This document shows positions 46,701 through 56,114 of a stretch of 64,000 nucleotides of DNA, piece after piece. A program made the translations under genes and the position numbers. The notes under the pieces were generated by a model. It had not been told where the DNA came from. It searched no databases and saw only the letters and a program-made list of their open reading frames with translations. Position 1 is the stretch's first letter. Every line of letters begins with the position of its first letter. The DNA comes from Lachnospiraceae bacterium (GTDB lineage: Bacteria; Bacillota; Clostridia; Lachnospirales; Lachnospiraceae): positions 1-64,000 of the forward strand of contig JAKSRM010000004.1 of assembly GCA_024403615.1 (NCBI GenBank). The letters run 5' to 3'.

Positions 46701-47224
46701 TCTTCAATTTTGCTGTCGTCTTTATCCGTATAATTGCTTGCAAATTTCAGGAAGGACTCCGTTGGGTCGCTGTAATGGCTTTCCAAAATCTCTCCCAGAA
46801 TGTCCGATTTCATCATGGCAATTTCTGCTTCATCGGCAATGGAAAAGCCTGGATCAATATCCACCCACTGGAAATTTTCTTTTACGATATCCATACACAG
46901 GGAGTCGATAGTGCAAATCCGGGCGCCATGAATTTTCATCAACTGGCGCTTCAGATGGTCCTTTACCGCTTCCTCTAATTCTTCCTTCTTCAGGGCTGCG
47001 CGGATGCGGGAATAGATTTTCTCTTTCATGCTGGCAGCCGCAGCCTTTGTAAAGGTCATGATAATCAAAGAGTCAATATCTACCTTCTCTTCCATAACCA
47101 TTTTTAAAACGCGCTCAACTAAGACCGTAGTCTTTCCAGACCCAGCCGCTGCCGATACAAGAACGTTCTTGCCTCTTGTGTTAATGGCTTTCTGTTGTGC
47201 TTCGTTTGGTTCAAATCCGGCCAT
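43727..47224 (-). CDS. addA: ATP-dependent helicase/nuclease subunit A
   Basis: An 1165-residue subunit of the AddAB double-strand break processing complex. UvrD-like helicase motifs: Walker A SAAAGSGKTTVLVER, IIVDEYQDTNRLQ (motif II), and VQLMTIHKSKGLEFPVVF (motif V region). The C-terminal RecB-like nuclease has GIIDAFFEEDG and VLVDYKTD. It overlaps addB by 14 bases. With addB it generates 3' ssDNA for RecA loading. Confidence 0.97.
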   Translation of the reverse strand: MAGFEPNEAQQKAINTRGKNVLVSAAAGSGKTTVLVERVLKMVMEEKVDIDSLIIMTFTKAAAASMKEKIYSRIRAALKKEELEEAVKDHLKRQLMKIHGARICTIDSLCMDIVKENFQWVDIDPGFSIADEAEIAMMKSDILGEILESHYSDPTESFLKFASNYTDKDDSKIEELILELLRFAESHPSPDTWLHMLVASYEDAATLQPDLEKEENLWILFFAQIINSKLESIMDLCLDGITICGENYGPENYLDNFTYVNDALEKIAGNCFDNRGAIIKETLDNWPSLKAIRKNADVDETLKEQAKDAYGTIKEELKKLYDRFFYQDLESMYKDMGSCGEIVRELVGLTCELRERLMAEKKERNIFGFNDIAHFALDVLIGYDEEGNPYFTESADSIAKATVQIIVDEYQDTNRLQDALVAALSAERFGRPDVFMVGDMKQSIYGFRLACPELFIEKYNSYDAYENCERIILGENYRSRKEVVDFTNLIFSQTMTPSVGGIDYNDGNALIYGAKFEEPLFDMTPEILMINGSGENAKIAESYEIAKKIEELVGSGSVRYSDIAILTRTANNPQLERCLSDRNIPMVKSANKGFFDTLEIRLALNLLRIIDNPLQDIPFAAVLTSPVVGLDANGLAKIKTNYEGSAFRMYQGCQAMAEQNPSIRRFMEKLEVYRARSNYFDIPYFMEYVLEDSGLYNIVSAMPQGESRKANLEFLQSLASNFSKGTYTGLFNFIRYIEEIQKADMDFGQAQVVNADLDAVQLMTIHKSKGLEFPVVFLAVAGKQYNDRDNSKPIVLDADLGVGVEIRDAEEKTKRRTLLMETIIEKKKRDLYAEEMRLLYVALTRAKEKLYISGTDGRMQKQIARWELEKGCENPPEPMSEAAILSDKSYLHLIGDCLTKKTDVPFCWEIKSIEDIEVERVTELFNVEEKKAALKAIIDAAEETPEDLFSYVYPYEEATKTQVKMTASQLERKEESAMGEDMAFDSQREKEKEEPKVFQAEKSGLSKAAERGTVYHKVFELLDYENDDVSRQLALLVEKGLLTEEQKNLIKPEHFTHFLKSDLGLRMKKAYENHCLYREQQFVMGIEEKGELRLIQGIIDAFFEEDGNIVLVDYKTDRNIEEDHYIHIYAPQQEAYARALEAAKGKKVTERILYSTEMGKEIRLK

Positions 47225-50200
47225 ATAATTCCTTCTCTATTTCCTTTTTGTCTTCCAGGCCTTTGGCTTTCCAATCGGTGCCAAATCGTCCTGCTTCAAA
47301 CTTACATACGTCTTTATAATCACAGTAATTGCAGCCGTTGGTGGTATCGTTTTCATAATACGGCGCAATATCGACACAACCTTCTTTAATCTGTTCACTG
47401 ACGTCTTCGATTTTATGATTTACAAAATCCAGAAGGTTTAAAAACTCTTCATTATTGGCAATACTACTGGTGGAAGAGATTCCGGACTTGGTATAGGAAA
47501 CTTCGATAATGTTACTCTTCTTGCTTCCCTCCGGCCCGATGGTTGAATCTACCGCCGGAATCACGCCTTCCGCACAGGACGTAAGGCCGCTCATCTTAAA
47601 CCGGTCCTCGGAATTCTCTTCTGGATTAATGAACTTATCATTAATGCGATAATAATATACGCCACCTGGTTTCACATTTTTCTGTGGAAAGTCTGCCTGG
47701 GCCTTTTTCAAGGCTTCTCCCATATAAGCCACCAACTGTAACTGAATGCCGGAATAAATGTCCCGGACGCTGAATTTCTTGCTGCCGGATTTGTAATCAA
47801 TAATCTTTACAAATACATCGTCTCCATCGTAAATGTCCACGCGGTCGATCTTTCCGGTGAATTTTACTTTATCCGTTACGTCGGCAGTAAAAGAATATTC
47901 GAAATCCGATGGTTCAAAAAGGCCTGCTTTTACATGATCTCGTAAAACATCGGTGGTTTTTAAGGTAACCTGACGGATGCGGTTGGTTAAGAATTCCATT
48001 CGGGCGGTACTTTCCAGCACATCCTTATCTAAATTATCCAAAGCGGCCGTTACGCTTTCTTCCGTAATCTGACGGCTTTCTTCATCCGAAATACTACGGA
48101 AGCTTAAGCCCCGCTCTTTCAAAGTCGTACTATATTTTTCCAGGGCTTCGTGATAGAGGGTTCCTAAATCTGCAGCTTCCACGATGTACTCCGCTCTCGG
48201 TTCCATATGAAGTCCATAATTCAGAAAATGCTTATAGGCGCATTCGTTAAATTTCTCATAACGGCTAACGCTTCCAAAAAGCACATCGCCATATAAATCC
48301 AAAGCAACCTGTGGATCCAGGCCCGTCTGTTTATTGGAGAAAAAGGTACCTTCTAAAATCTGAGTTAAGGCCGCTGGATTGGTTTTCGCATAATACTGCA
48401 AAAGCTGTTCTTCCGATGCTTCGTCCAGACCTACACCGTCTTCTTCTCCGTATTTTCGCAACATTGTTGCCAGGCCTCGTAAGGATTCGCTTTCCCAGGT
48501 CATGTCCGGTGCTTCTTCGATTTTCTGTAATTCTGCTTTTTCTACTAATTCCGGAAGGTCTTCAATCAAATACGACGGACTTAAAGATTCTCCCGTCGGC
48601 AGAGAGTTTGCATAAGTCAGATACAATTTCTCTGTCGGTTTATTTAAAGCCAGATACAAATAGAATCTCTGGGTGTATAAATCTTCTTCCACGGTCGGAG
48701 CGATTTCAAAATCTTCTTTCAGGAACTGGCGTTCCTTCTGAGTCAATAAACCATTCTTTGCCGCTACCAATGGAATCTTTCCTTCGTTTACGCCTACTAA
48801 GAATAAGGCCTTAATCTGATCCAAGCGGGTTCTGGTTAAATCGCCAACCACGCAAGCATCCAAAGACGGCGGAATAATGCTTATTTTTATTTCTTTGATT
48901 CCGCTTTCTAAAACTTCCCGGTAGCCCTTGATATCAATAGTTTCGTTTCCTAACAGAAGAGCGATTTTCTCCAGTAATTCATGAAGCAGGCCATAAATCT
49001 GCTCATATTCTTTCGCTCTGGATAACAAACCTTCTGCTGTCATCGTTTCCGCAAGATGAGAAATAGCCTCTTCCACTTTTGCTCTCTCACAAAGTTTCAA
49101 AAGGGCCTGGGAATAGTCCCGGGCAGTCAAATCTTTTTTCGTAATGGTGAAATAAAAGTCCTTCATCAAGTCTTCCGCTGACCTTCGGATTCGGTTCATT
49201 TCCTCCAGATTCCATTTTTCTTCATGATGGACTTCTTTATTTTTTGTAAAGTCATTAAAGAAGGCTTTTACGCCCTTCATACCAAATTCCAGACAATAAT
49301 TTTCAAAGGAGCTGATGTCGTCTTTGGAAAGACCTGTCAAGCCAGTCTTCAGGAACGTAAATACCGCATCATAAGAAAGCCGTTCTTCCCCTAAGGCTAA
49401 GGCTGCCAGAAGAAACCGGGCCATTTGATTGTCTGTAACTTTCGATTTGTAATCGATAAAGCAGGAGATTTCCGCTTCTTCAAAAATATCCCGGACCGAT
49501 GTATAGTAACTGTCCATATCTCCCGTTACTACAGCGATATCCCGAAACCGGTAATTTTCTTTTCGTACCAGACGTAGGATTTCCTTTGCAACAAAGGTTA
49601 CTTCGTCCTTTAGGGTCGGTGCGGAATAAAGGTAGGACGCTTTTTCCACTTCTTCCGAAACGTCACTCTTTAAATTCTCTAAAAGTTCCACACCCAGATC
49701 TGCTGCCAGTTTTTTCAGTTTAAAATAAGTATCGTTGCTTAAATAAAACAGGTCATATTCCTTGCAATCTGCCGCAATTTTCCCCTCTGGCAAAGTAAGG
49801 CTGACGGTAATATCTTTCACAAAGCTCAGCATGGCCGCCAGAAGTTTATACTGAACCGGCGTAAACCCAGTAAAGCCGTCCAAATAAATATGGGCGTCTT
49901 TTAGTTTTTCCGACTTCGAAATTACTTTCGCAAAAATATCCAGGATTTCTTCAGAAGTAGAATATTTATCTTTTATTTCTTCGTTGAATTTTCGAAGAAC
50001 TAAACGGATATCCGCCAGTTTGTGGAACAGAAGATTATTTCCGCTTTCCTGGGCTCGTTCCTGCATTAAGAACAAGGTATTGTCGTCGATGGAATACTGC
50101 TTCAGCTCCGTAATAATGGACTTCATTTCATCCACAAAACCAGCCATATGGGTCTTGTTTTTATAAACTACCAGATCATTCCGGTAGTCTTTCAGGACTT

Positions 50201-50489
50201 TCTTTAAAATCAGCGCTTTTCCAATATCGTCCAGACAATTTCCCGCGTCCATTCCCAATTCGCCAAATACAACATGAGCCAAACGGTCAAAGCTGACGAC
50301 ATCGATATTCATGGCCGCATGAGCCGGATGGGTCCGGACCACTTCCTTTTGCATTTTCAAAGTGGCCTGCTCCGGAACGATGACAAAAAAGCGCTCCGAA
50401 TCTAAGACGGTAGCTTTTTCTACCATCTGCGCAACTAAAGTATTTTTTTGTTCTTCGGCATTGCCGTTTAAAATAATTTGTAATGACAT
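47211..50489 (-). CDS. addB: ATP-dependent helicase/nuclease subunit B
   Basis: A 1092-residue AddB subunit. The N-terminal helicase-like region is degenerate: the usual Walker A GxxGxGKT is not evident at the N-terminus (LNGNAEEQKNTLVAQM). The C-terminal nuclease has KIIDYKSG. Four cysteines (one in NECAYKHF, three in GCNYC and DVCKFE) form the Fe-S staple expected in AddB. The ribosome binding site is weak. It starts the addBA pair. Confidence 0.95.
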   Translation of the reverse strand: MSLQIILNGNAEEQKNTLVAQMVEKATVLDSERFFVIVPEQATLKMQKEVVRTHPAHAAMNIDVVSFDRLAHVVFGELGMDAGNCLDDIGKALILKKVLKDYRNDLVVYKNKTHMAGFVDEMKSIITELKQYSIDDNTLFLMQERAQESGNNLLFHKLADIRLVLRKFNEEIKDKYSTSEEILDIFAKVISKSEKLKDAHIYLDGFTGFTPVQYKLLAAMLSFVKDITVSLTLPEGKIAADCKEYDLFYLSNDTYFKLKKLAADLGVELLENLKSDVSEEVEKASYLYSAPTLKDEVTFVAKEILRLVRKENYRFRDIAVVTGDMDSYYTSVRDIFEEAEISCFIDYKSKVTDNQMARFLLAALALGEERLSYDAVFTFLKTGLTGLSKDDISSFENYCLEFGMKGVKAFFNDFTKNKEVHHEEKWNLEEMNRIRRSAEDLMKDFYFTITKKDLTARDYSQALLKLCERAKVEEAISHLAETMTAEGLLSRAKEYEQIYGLLHELLEKIALLLGNETIDIKGYREVLESGIKEIKISIIPPSLDACVVGDLTRTRLDQIKALFLVGVNEGKIPLVAAKNGLLTQKERQFLKEDFEIAPTVEEDLYTQRFYLYLALNKPTEKLYLTYANSLPTGESLSPSYLIEDLPELVEKAELQKIEEAPDMTWESESLRGLATMLRKYGEEDGVGLDEASEEQLLQYYAKTNPAALTQILEGTFFSNKQTGLDPQVALDLYGDVLFGSVSRYEKFNECAYKHFLNYGLHMEPRAEYIVEAADLGTLYHEALEKYSTTLKERGLSFRSISDEESRQITEESVTAALDNLDKDVLESTARMEFLTNRIRQVTLKTTDVLRDHVKAGLFEPSDFEYSFTADVTDKVKFTGKIDRVDIYDGDDVFVKIIDYKSGSKKFSVRDIYSGIQLQLVAYMGEALKKAQADFPQKNVKPGGVYYYRINDKFINPEENSEDRFKMSGLTSCAEGVIPAVDSTIGPEGSKKSNIIEVSYTKSGISSTSSIANNEEFLNLLDFVNHKIEDVSEQIKEGCVDIAPYYENDTTNGCNYCDYKDVCKFEAGRFGTDWKAKGLEDKKEIEKELYGRI

Positions 50490-50534
50490 ATTTGGATTAT
50501 ATTATTTCCCTTGTCCCAAAAACATCCCTTGTAA

Positions 50535-50565
50535 AGAAAAATCCGGCAGTCTCTGTCGGATTTTC
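50535..50565 (-). terminator. Terminator of the AEC transporter gene
   Basis: Stem AAAATCCGACAG / CTGCCGGATTTT (one mismatch) followed by TTTCTT on the minus strand. Confidence 0.8.
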
Positions 50566-50580
50566 TGATTTAATTTCGGT

Positions 50581-51522
50581 TTAAATGTATCCTAAACTTC
50601 TCAAAATAAATACGAAAATCGTCAAGGTTACGGAGGAGAACAGGGTCGTTAGTACAACAACACTGGACGTAATGGTTCCTTCGTATCCATATTGCTTCGC
50701 CATAATGAAACAGGAAGGGGTGGTCGGTCCGGCCAACATAACCGTAATGGCTACCAATTTTTCTGTTTCAAAGCCTAACAGCACTGCAACTGGGATAAAA
50801 ACCAAAGGAAGCACAATCAGCTTCAGCAACGCTCCCACAGAGCTTTTCTTTACGCTCTTTAAGGCATTTCCAAAATCGAAATCGCCACCAATGCAAATCA
50901 GAGCCAACGGCGTAGCGATTCTTGCTACATATTCCAGAGCCGTACTGATAATTTTTGGATATTGAATTCCAATCAGGGAAGAAACAAAGCCTAAAACGAT
51001 AGCGATGATGATCGGATTTGTAACGATGCCAATTAAAGTTTTCTTTATGTTGCCGCCCTTTTTTCCATCCTGAGATTCGGTCTGCAATACTAAAACGGCA
51101 TAAATGTTATATAAAGGCACGGAAGCTAATACCATCATACTGCCCATGCCGGCGCTTCCGTAAATATTCTGAATCAAAGCCAGGCCCATAACCGCTGCAC
51201 TGCTTCGGTAGGAAGCCTGTACAAACTCGCCTACGCTGAATTTGTCCTTCATAAGACGCTTGGTCAAAAACCAGATGGCGAAAAAGCCGATAGTGGTGGC
51301 ACCAGCGCAGAATAAAAGGAATTTTAAATCAAAGGTTTCCCGGAAATTCGCAGTGGCCAAATCTGTAAAAAGCAGAAATGGCAGCGTAACTTTAAAGTTC
51401 AGTTTGTTGGATGCGGTCAGGAACCCTTCGGTCAAAATATGTATTCTTTTCAAAAAATAGCCCAAAGCAATCAGCAAAAACAACGGAATCGTTGCGTTCA
51501 GGGCAAATACCAGATTATCCAT
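50581..51522 (-). CDS. AEC family transporter
   Basis: A 313-residue membrane protein of the auxin efflux carrier family, ~10 hydrophobic segments in two halves, typical length. Family patterns: ATIPLFLLIALGYFLKR at the N-terminus and late TVMLAGPTTPSCFIMAKQYG. Bacterial members include malate, malonate and other organic anion carriers. The substrate here is unknown. Monocistronic, divergent from asnS. Confidence 0.9.
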   Translation of the reverse strand: MDNLVFALNATIPLFLLIALGYFLKRIHILTEGFLTASNKLNFKVTLPFLLFTDLATANFRETFDLKFLLFCAGATTIGFFAIWFLTKRLMKDKFSVGEFVQASYRSSAAVMGLALIQNIYGSAGMGSMMVLASVPLYNIYAVLVLQTESQDGKKGGNIKKTLIGIVTNPIIIAIVLGFVSSLIGIQYPKIISTALEYVARIATPLALICIGGDFDFGNALKSVKKSSVGALLKLIVLPLVFIPVAVLLGFETEKLVAITVMLAGPTTPSCFIMAKQYGYEGTITSSVVVLTTLFSSVTLTIFVFILRSLGYI

Positions 51523-51654
51523 TCTCTTTTCGCCTTTCTCTTGACTGTTATTTTACCAAAATATGCTACGTTTTAATAGTTCCTTGTGGATTATTTATTT
51601 TTTTTATTATATAATGTAGAACACTTAAAAATAGGTATTAGGAGATGCTAAGAA

Positions 51655-53043
51655 ATGAAAAGAACAGAAATCGTAAAATTATTTATGGACGCTCCTGCAG
51701 ATGGCAGTAGTATCGTAGTCGCTGGTTGGGTAAAAACTTCAAGAGAATCCAAAAACGTTGGATTTATCGAGTTAAATGATGGCAGCTGCTTCGGCAACCT
51801 TCAGATCATCATTGATGCTTCCCGTTTTGATAATTTTAAGGAACTGGCAAATCTTTCGGTTGGAACAGCTATTATCGTAGAAGGAAAAGTTGTTTTAACA
51901 CCACAGGCAAAACAGCCTCTGGAAATTCATGCAGAGAATATTGAAATCGAAGGCGAATGCGAAAGCGATTACCCTCTTCAGAAGAAACGTCATTCTCTGG
52001 AATTTTTAAGAACCATTCCTCATCTCCGTGCACGTTCTAATACTTTTAACGCAGTATTCCGCGTAAGAAGTGAAGCAGCTTTTGCTCTCCACAAATTCTT
52101 TAACGAAAACGGATTCGTTTATGTCCACACTCCATTGATCACTGGTAGTGACTGTGAAGGTGCAGGCGAAATGTTCCGCGTAACTACATTAGATCCGAAG
52201 AACCCTCCTCTGGATGAAGAAGGCAACGTTGATTTCTCCCAGGACTTCTTTGGTCAGGAAGCCAACCTTACCGTATCTGGTCAGTTAGAGGCAGAAAGCT
52301 TTGCGTTAGCTTTTGGTAAAGTTTATACCTTTGGACCTACCTTCCGTGCAGAAAACTCCAACACCCAGCGTCATGCTGCTGAGTTTTGGATGGTAGAGCC
52401 GGAAATGGCATTTGCAGATTTAACCGATTACATGGATACAGCAGAAGCTATGATCAAATATGTTGTAAAACATCTTTTGGAGAAATGTCCTGCGGAAATG
52501 AAATTCTTCAACGATTTCTATGACAAGACTTTAATTGAGCGTTTAACTGCTCTTGCAAATGCGGATTTCGCACGTGTAAGCTATACCGAGGCTGTTGAAA
52601 TCTTAAAACAGCATAACGATAAATTTGAATATCAGGTTGACTGGGGCACCGACCTTCAGACCGAGCATGAAAGATTCTTAACCGAGCAGATTTATAAGAA
52701 ACCTGTATTCGTAACCGATTATCCAAAGGAAATCAAATCTTTCTACATGAGAATCAACGAAGACGGCAAGACCGTTGCTGCAGCGGATATGTTAGTTCCT
52801 GGTGTTGGCGAACTGATCGGCGGAAGCCAGAGAGAAGAAAGAAAAGAACTGCTTGCTGCTCGTATTAAAGAATTAGGTCTGGATGAAGAATCCTACAAAT
52901 GGTACATGGACCTTCGCCGCTATGGTAGTGCTAAGCACGCTGGCTATGGATTAGGCTTTGAGCGTCTCATTATGTATGTAACCGGCGTAAGCAACATCCG
53001 TGACGTTGAACTGTATCCACGTTGCGCAGGCAAATTAGTATAA
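51655..53043 (+). CDS. asnS: Asparaginyl-tRNA synthetase
   Basis: A 462-residue class II synthetase charging tRNA-Asn. It has an N-terminal OB fold ([25 protein letters not shown]), motif 2 region [22 protein letters not shown] and motif 3 [22 protein letters not shown] box at 51610-51615 is a candidate -10, and TAGGAG precedes the ATG. Monocistronic, followed by a strong terminator. Confidence 0.97.
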   Translation: MKRTEIVKLFMDAPADGSSIVVAGWVKTSRESKNVGFIELNDGSCFGNLQIIIDASRFDNFKELANLSVGTAIIVEGKVVLTPQAKQPLEIHAENIEIEGECESDYPLQKKRHSLEFLRTIPHLRARSNTFNAVFRVRSEAAFALHKFFNENGFVYVHTPLITGSDCEGAGEMFRVTTLDPKNPPLDEEGNVDFSQDFFGQEANLTVSGQLEAESFALAFGKVYTFGPTFRAENSNTQRHAAEFWMVEPEMAFADLTDYMDTAEAMIKYVVKHLLEKCPAEMKFFNDFYDKTLIERLTALANADFARVSYTEAVEILKQHNDKFEYQVDWGTDLQTEHERFLTEQIYKKPVFVTDYPKEIKSFYMRINEDGKTVAAADMLVPGVGELIGGSQREERKELLAARIKELGLDEESYKWYMDLRRYGSAKHAGYGLGFERLIMYVTGVSNIRDVELYPRCAGKLV

Positions 53044-53061
53044 TACGCTATAAATTATTCG

Positions 53062-53091
53062 GAGCGTCTGAGAAATCAGACGCTCTTTTTT
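53062..53091 (+). terminator. Terminator of asnS
   Basis: Perfect stem GAGCGTCTGA / TCAGACGCTC with a GAAA tetraloop, followed by TTTTTT. Confidence 0.95.
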
Positions 53092-53116
53092 ATATAGTTT
53101 TCGATAATTAGCAAAT

Positions 53117-53143
53117 AAAAAAGGAACCCAAAGGATTCCTTTC
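53117..53143 (-). terminator. Terminator of the five-tRNA operon
   Basis: Stem AAAGGAATCC / GGGTTCCTTT (imperfect) followed by TTTTTTATTTG on the minus strand, just after tRNA-Lys. Confidence 0.85.
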
Positions 53144-53147
53144 TTCA

Positions 53148-53220
53148 TGAGACTGCGGGGATTCGAACCCCGGACAACTTGATTAAAAGTCAAGTGCTCT
53201 ACCACCTGAGCTACAATCCC
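53148..53220 (-). tRNA. tRNA-Lys (TTT)
   Basis: 73 nt, acceptor GGGATTG/CAGTCTC with two wobble pairs, anticodon loop CTTTTAA giving TTT, discriminator A. Last gene of the tRNA operon. Confidence 0.95.
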
Positions 53221-53256
53221 ATATAAAATTATCAATCATCAGCATAGCCAATGTAA

Positions 53257-53328
53257 CAGGGCTAGCTGGATTCGAACCAGCGAATGCAGGAGTCAAAGTC
53301 CTGTGCCTTACCGCTTGGCGATAGCCCT
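53257..53328 (-). tRNA. tRNA-Gln (TTG)
   Basis: 72 nt, acceptor AGGGCTA/TAGCCCT, anticodon loop CTTTGAC giving TTG, T-loop TTCGAAT, discriminator G. Confidence 0.95.
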
Positions 53329-53386
53329 TGAATGGTCACTACAACCAATTGTCGGACAAAACTCCTCCAAAGCTGAAACGCTTCAG

Positions 53387-53461
53387 GGTGGGAGATGGGA
53401 CTCGAACCCACGGCCTCTAGAGCCACAATCTAGCGCGCTAGCCAACTGCGCCACACCCACC
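53387..53461 (-). tRNA. tRNA-His (GTG)
   Basis: Anticodon loop TTGTGGC gives GTG. The extra 5' G(-1) is encoded and opposes C73, the hallmark of tRNA-His. There is a T-T mismatch in the acceptor stem. Anticodon GUN makes it a Tgt substrate. Confidence 0.95.
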
Positions 53462-53479
53462 ATATACCACTCGGGTAAC

Positions 53480-53553
53480 CGTGCCTGAAGGGATTCGAAC
53501 CCCCGACACCCGGCTTAGAAGGCCGGTGCTCTATCCAGCTGAGCTACAGACAC
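53480..53553 (-). tRNA. tRNA-Arg (TCT)
   Basis: 74 nt, acceptor GTGTCTG/CAGGCAC, anticodon loop CTTCTAA giving TCT (AGA/AGG codons), discriminator G. Confidence 0.95.
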
Positions 53554-53594
53554 ACACGTCTCACAACGCATTTCCTCCTCAAGAGGAAGGAAAA

Positions 53595-53665
53595 AGCGGG
53601 TGATGGGAATCGAACCCACGTATCCAGCTTGGAAGGCTGGTGTTCTACCATTGAACTACACCCGC
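53595..53665 (-). tRNA. tRNA-Gly (TCC)
   Basis: 71 nt, acceptor GCGGGTG/CACCCGC, anticodon loop CTTCCAA giving TCC, T-loop TTCGATT, discriminator T. First gene of the operon Gly-Arg-His-Gln-Lys. Confidence 0.95.
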
Positions 53666-53696
53666 ACTAACTTGCTTTATCTCAAGCAACTACGAG

Positions 53697-53725
53697 ATTA
53701 TAACACCTAATTTACGCTTTGTAAA
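53697..53725 (-). promoter_or_regulatory. Promoter of the five-tRNA operon
   Basis: On the minus strand: TTTACA (53720-53725), 17-base spacer, TATAAT (53697-53702), ~30 bases before tRNA-Gly. Confidence 0.8.
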
Positions 53726-53823
53726 TACAAAAAACCTCAATTTTTGATTATTTTTTTTAAGCCATTTTTTATCCGGATAAACCAGAATTATCTACAATAC
53801 ATTCTTCGGAAGATTGGTTCCAA

Positions 53824-55200
53824 TCAATCCTTGATGACGTACTTTCTGGTCTTCCATTTTCCGCCCAGGAAGTAAACCACACCGACAATCATCGGCATGA
53901 ATCCGGACAGAGCATCTCCCAGCCAGTAACCCATATATTCTAAATGGAAAACGCTTCCCAAGAGGAGCCCTAAGCCTACTCTGGCAACGAAAGCATCCAT
54001 AATTGCCAAAGCAAAATTAACTCTGTAATTGGCAGTTCCATTAACAAAAGCATTGGCCGGCGCCCGGAATATGACGGTGATAAAGTTGAGTATCAAAACC
54101 GGCATATATTCCATAGCTACAGGAAGGATCGAAGTATCTTTTGTAAACAGCATATAGACTTGGGTCGGGAATAATAAAACAACTGCCAGGAGGGCTAAAG
54201 TACCAATACCTGCGATAGTCAAAACAACGCCCAAAATCTTTGGTACTCTCTTATACTCTTCTGCACCAACATTCTGTCCAACCATGGAGGAACCCGCTGT
54301 ATTTACAGAATTGCTTACCAGCATTGGAATATTGATGATCTTGTTGCTTACGCCAGAAACAGCAGTGTATTCCAGACCGTACTGGTTGATAAAGGAATTA
54401 ATGAACAGTTTGGAGAAGGAAATGGAAGCCTGTTTAATGGCCATTGGAATTCCTAATTTGATTAACGTTCCAAACAGTTGCTTATCAATCCGGAAATCAT
54501 TTTTCGTAATCTTAAATCCCAGATTGTCTTTTCTTTTCACCAGGAACAATAAGGACCAGATAAAACTTACGGCCTGACCAATGACGGTTGCCAAAGCTGC
54601 ACCGAAGGTCCCCATATCCATAAACATAACAAATACAATATCCAGAATAATATTTACAACAGAGGATACGGCAATGAACAGGAACGGATGCTTCGAATCT
54701 CCCAGACCTCTTAAAACGGCGCTTACTGCATTATATCCAAAAATAAATAGCAGGCCGCTTAAGGATACGATGCAATAATCCATCGCATAATCATAACATT
54801 CCGTCGGCGTATTCATAACGTTAAGAATTGGATAGCGGAAAACTAAACCAATCGTAGTCATTACAACACCACATATCAAAAGGAACACGGAGAGAGTTCC
54901 AATCAGCTGTCCTACCTTGTTCTTCTGTTTTGCTCCAACCAATTGGGAAATAATGATGGAAGCCGCATTGGAAAATCCCATAATCAGCATGGTAAAGAAA
55001 TGGGTAATGTCGCCGCCAATGGAAACGCCGGAAATACCAACATTTCCAAGCACACGGCCAACAATAATCATATCCACCATGTTATAAACCATCTGCAATA
55101 AATTACCTAAAAACAAAGGCGCTGAAAATACAATCAGCTGCTTCCAGATATTGCCACTGGTAAAATCTGTTATTAAATCTTTCTTTTTCGTTCCAGTCAT
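53824..55200 (-). CDS. MATE family exporter (second copy)
   Basis: A 458-residue MATE transporter with ~12 membrane segments and N-terminal pattern LIVFSAPLFLGNLLQMVYNMVDMIIVGR. It belongs to the NorM/DinF-like clostridial branch and is not a recent duplicate of the MATE gene at 2128. The cation-driven export substrate is unknown. It lies between two tRNA loci and appears monocistronic. Confidence 0.93.
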   Translation of the reverse strand: MTGTKKKDLITDFTSGNIWKQLIVFSAPLFLGNLLQMVYNMVDMIIVGRVLGNVGISGVSIGGDITHFFTMLIMGFSNAASIIISQLVGAKQKNKVGQLIGTLSVFLLICGVVMTTIGLVFRYPILNVMNTPTECYDYAMDYCIVSLSGLLFIFGYNAVSAVLRGLGDSKHPFLFIAVSSVVNIILDIVFVMFMDMGTFGAALATVIGQAVSFIWSLLFLVKRKDNLGFKITKNDFRIDKQLFGTLIKLGIPMAIKQASISFSKLFINSFINQYGLEYTAVSGVSNKIINIPMLVSNSVNTAGSSMVGQNVGAEEYKRVPKILGVVLTIAGIGTLALLAVVLLFPTQVYMLFTKDTSILPVAMEYMPVLILNFITVIFRAPANAFVNGTANYRVNFALAIMDAFVARVGLGLLLGSVFHLEYMGYWLGDALSGFMPMIVGVVYFLGGKWKTRKYVIKD

Positions 55201-55265
55201 ACTTGTTGTCCTTCTAATTTTTCCGCTCCCCGTAAGCTATTATATACTTATATCCCTTATCTGGC

Positions 55266-55295
55266 GCAAAAAAAGATACTGTTCTCAGTATCTTT
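55266..55295 (-). terminator. Terminator of tRNA-Pro
   Basis: Perfect stem AAAGATACTG / CAGTATCTTT followed by TTTTGCG on the minus strand, downstream of tRNA-Pro. Confidence 0.88.
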
Positions 55296-55308
55296 GGGGT
55301 ACAAAAAA

Positions 55309-55383
55309 TCGGGGTGACAGGATTCGAACCTGCGGCCTCTTGATCCCAAATCAAGCGCTCTAGCCAAACTGAGCCACACCCCG
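55309..55383 (-). tRNA. tRNA-Pro (TGG)
   Basis: 75 nt, acceptor CGGGGTG/CACCCCG, anticodon loop TTTGGGA giving TGG, discriminator A. Terminator follows. Confidence 0.95.
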
Positions 55384-55493
55384 ATATGCATCTCACAATG
55401 TTTTCTCTCATCGCGACGCAAGACGTATTATATATTACGACCTATGCTATGTCAACTTCTTTTTCGAATTCCTTGAAGTATTTTTTCTCCGTC

Positions 55494-56093
55494 TTACATT
55501 AACGTTTTCAGTTCTTCTACTGCCAGCCGTAAAGCTTTGCCTCTATGGCTCATTTCATTCTTTTCTTCTGGGGAGATTTCTGCAGAAGTCTGATTCTTCT
55601 CTGGTACGAAGAAAATCGGATCATAGCCAAATCCATTCTCGCCTTTTGGCTCATATGCAATCCGGCCTTCAAAGATTCCCTTGAAAACTTTGGTTTCTTT
55701 TCCAGTTTCCTTTGGGTAAGCCAAGGCCATGGCACAGACAAATCTGGCGCCACGTTTTTCATCTTCCAAACCTTCCAAGTTCTTCAGGATGGCACCACAT
55801 TTTACATCGTATCCCGTATCTTCTCCCATAAAACGCGCAGAATAAACTCCCGGTCCTCCGTCCATAGCATCTACCATTAATCCAGAATCATCGGCAATTA
55901 CCATCTGATTGGTTAAATCACGGATGGTCTCTGCCTTAATAGCCGCATTTTCTTCAAATGTAGTTCCATTTTCATCGATTTTAGCGTTTATTCCTGCTTC
56001 TGCTAAAGATACAATATCGATATCAAATCCGGTCAGCATTTCGCGGATTTCGCGCACCTTATCTTTATTCGTCGTCGCCATAATCAGTTTCAT
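55494..56093 (-). CDS. rdgB: XTP/dITP pyrophosphatase, RdgB/HAM1 family
   Basis: A 199-residue nucleotide-pool sanitiser that hydrolyses dITP, ITP and XTP to monophosphates. It begins with the family pattern MATTNKDKVREIREML and shows ADDSGLMVDAMDGGPGVYSARF and GENGFGYDPIFFVPE. The length is standard. It is 21 bases downstream of the C1 protease gene, so it may be cotranscribed with it. Confidence 0.96.
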   Translation of the reverse strand: MKLIMATTNKDKVREIREMLTGFDIDIVSLAEAGINAKIDENGTTFEENAAIKAETIRDLTNQMVIADDSGLMVDAMDGGPGVYSARFMGEDTGYDVKCGAILKNLEGLEDEKRGARFVCAMALAYPKETGKETKVFKGIFEGRIAYEPKGENGFGYDPIFFVPEKNQTSAEISPEEKNEMSHRGKALRLAVEELKTLM

Positions 56094-56114
56094 TTTCTTA
56101 CCGCCTTATTCCTA

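Noticed and set aside
53148..53665. The five closely spaced repeats of tRNA T-arm sequence might be read as a repeat array
   Set aside because: They are the T-loops of five distinct tRNA genes. No CRISPR-like regular repeat/spacer pattern exists here or elsewhere in the window.
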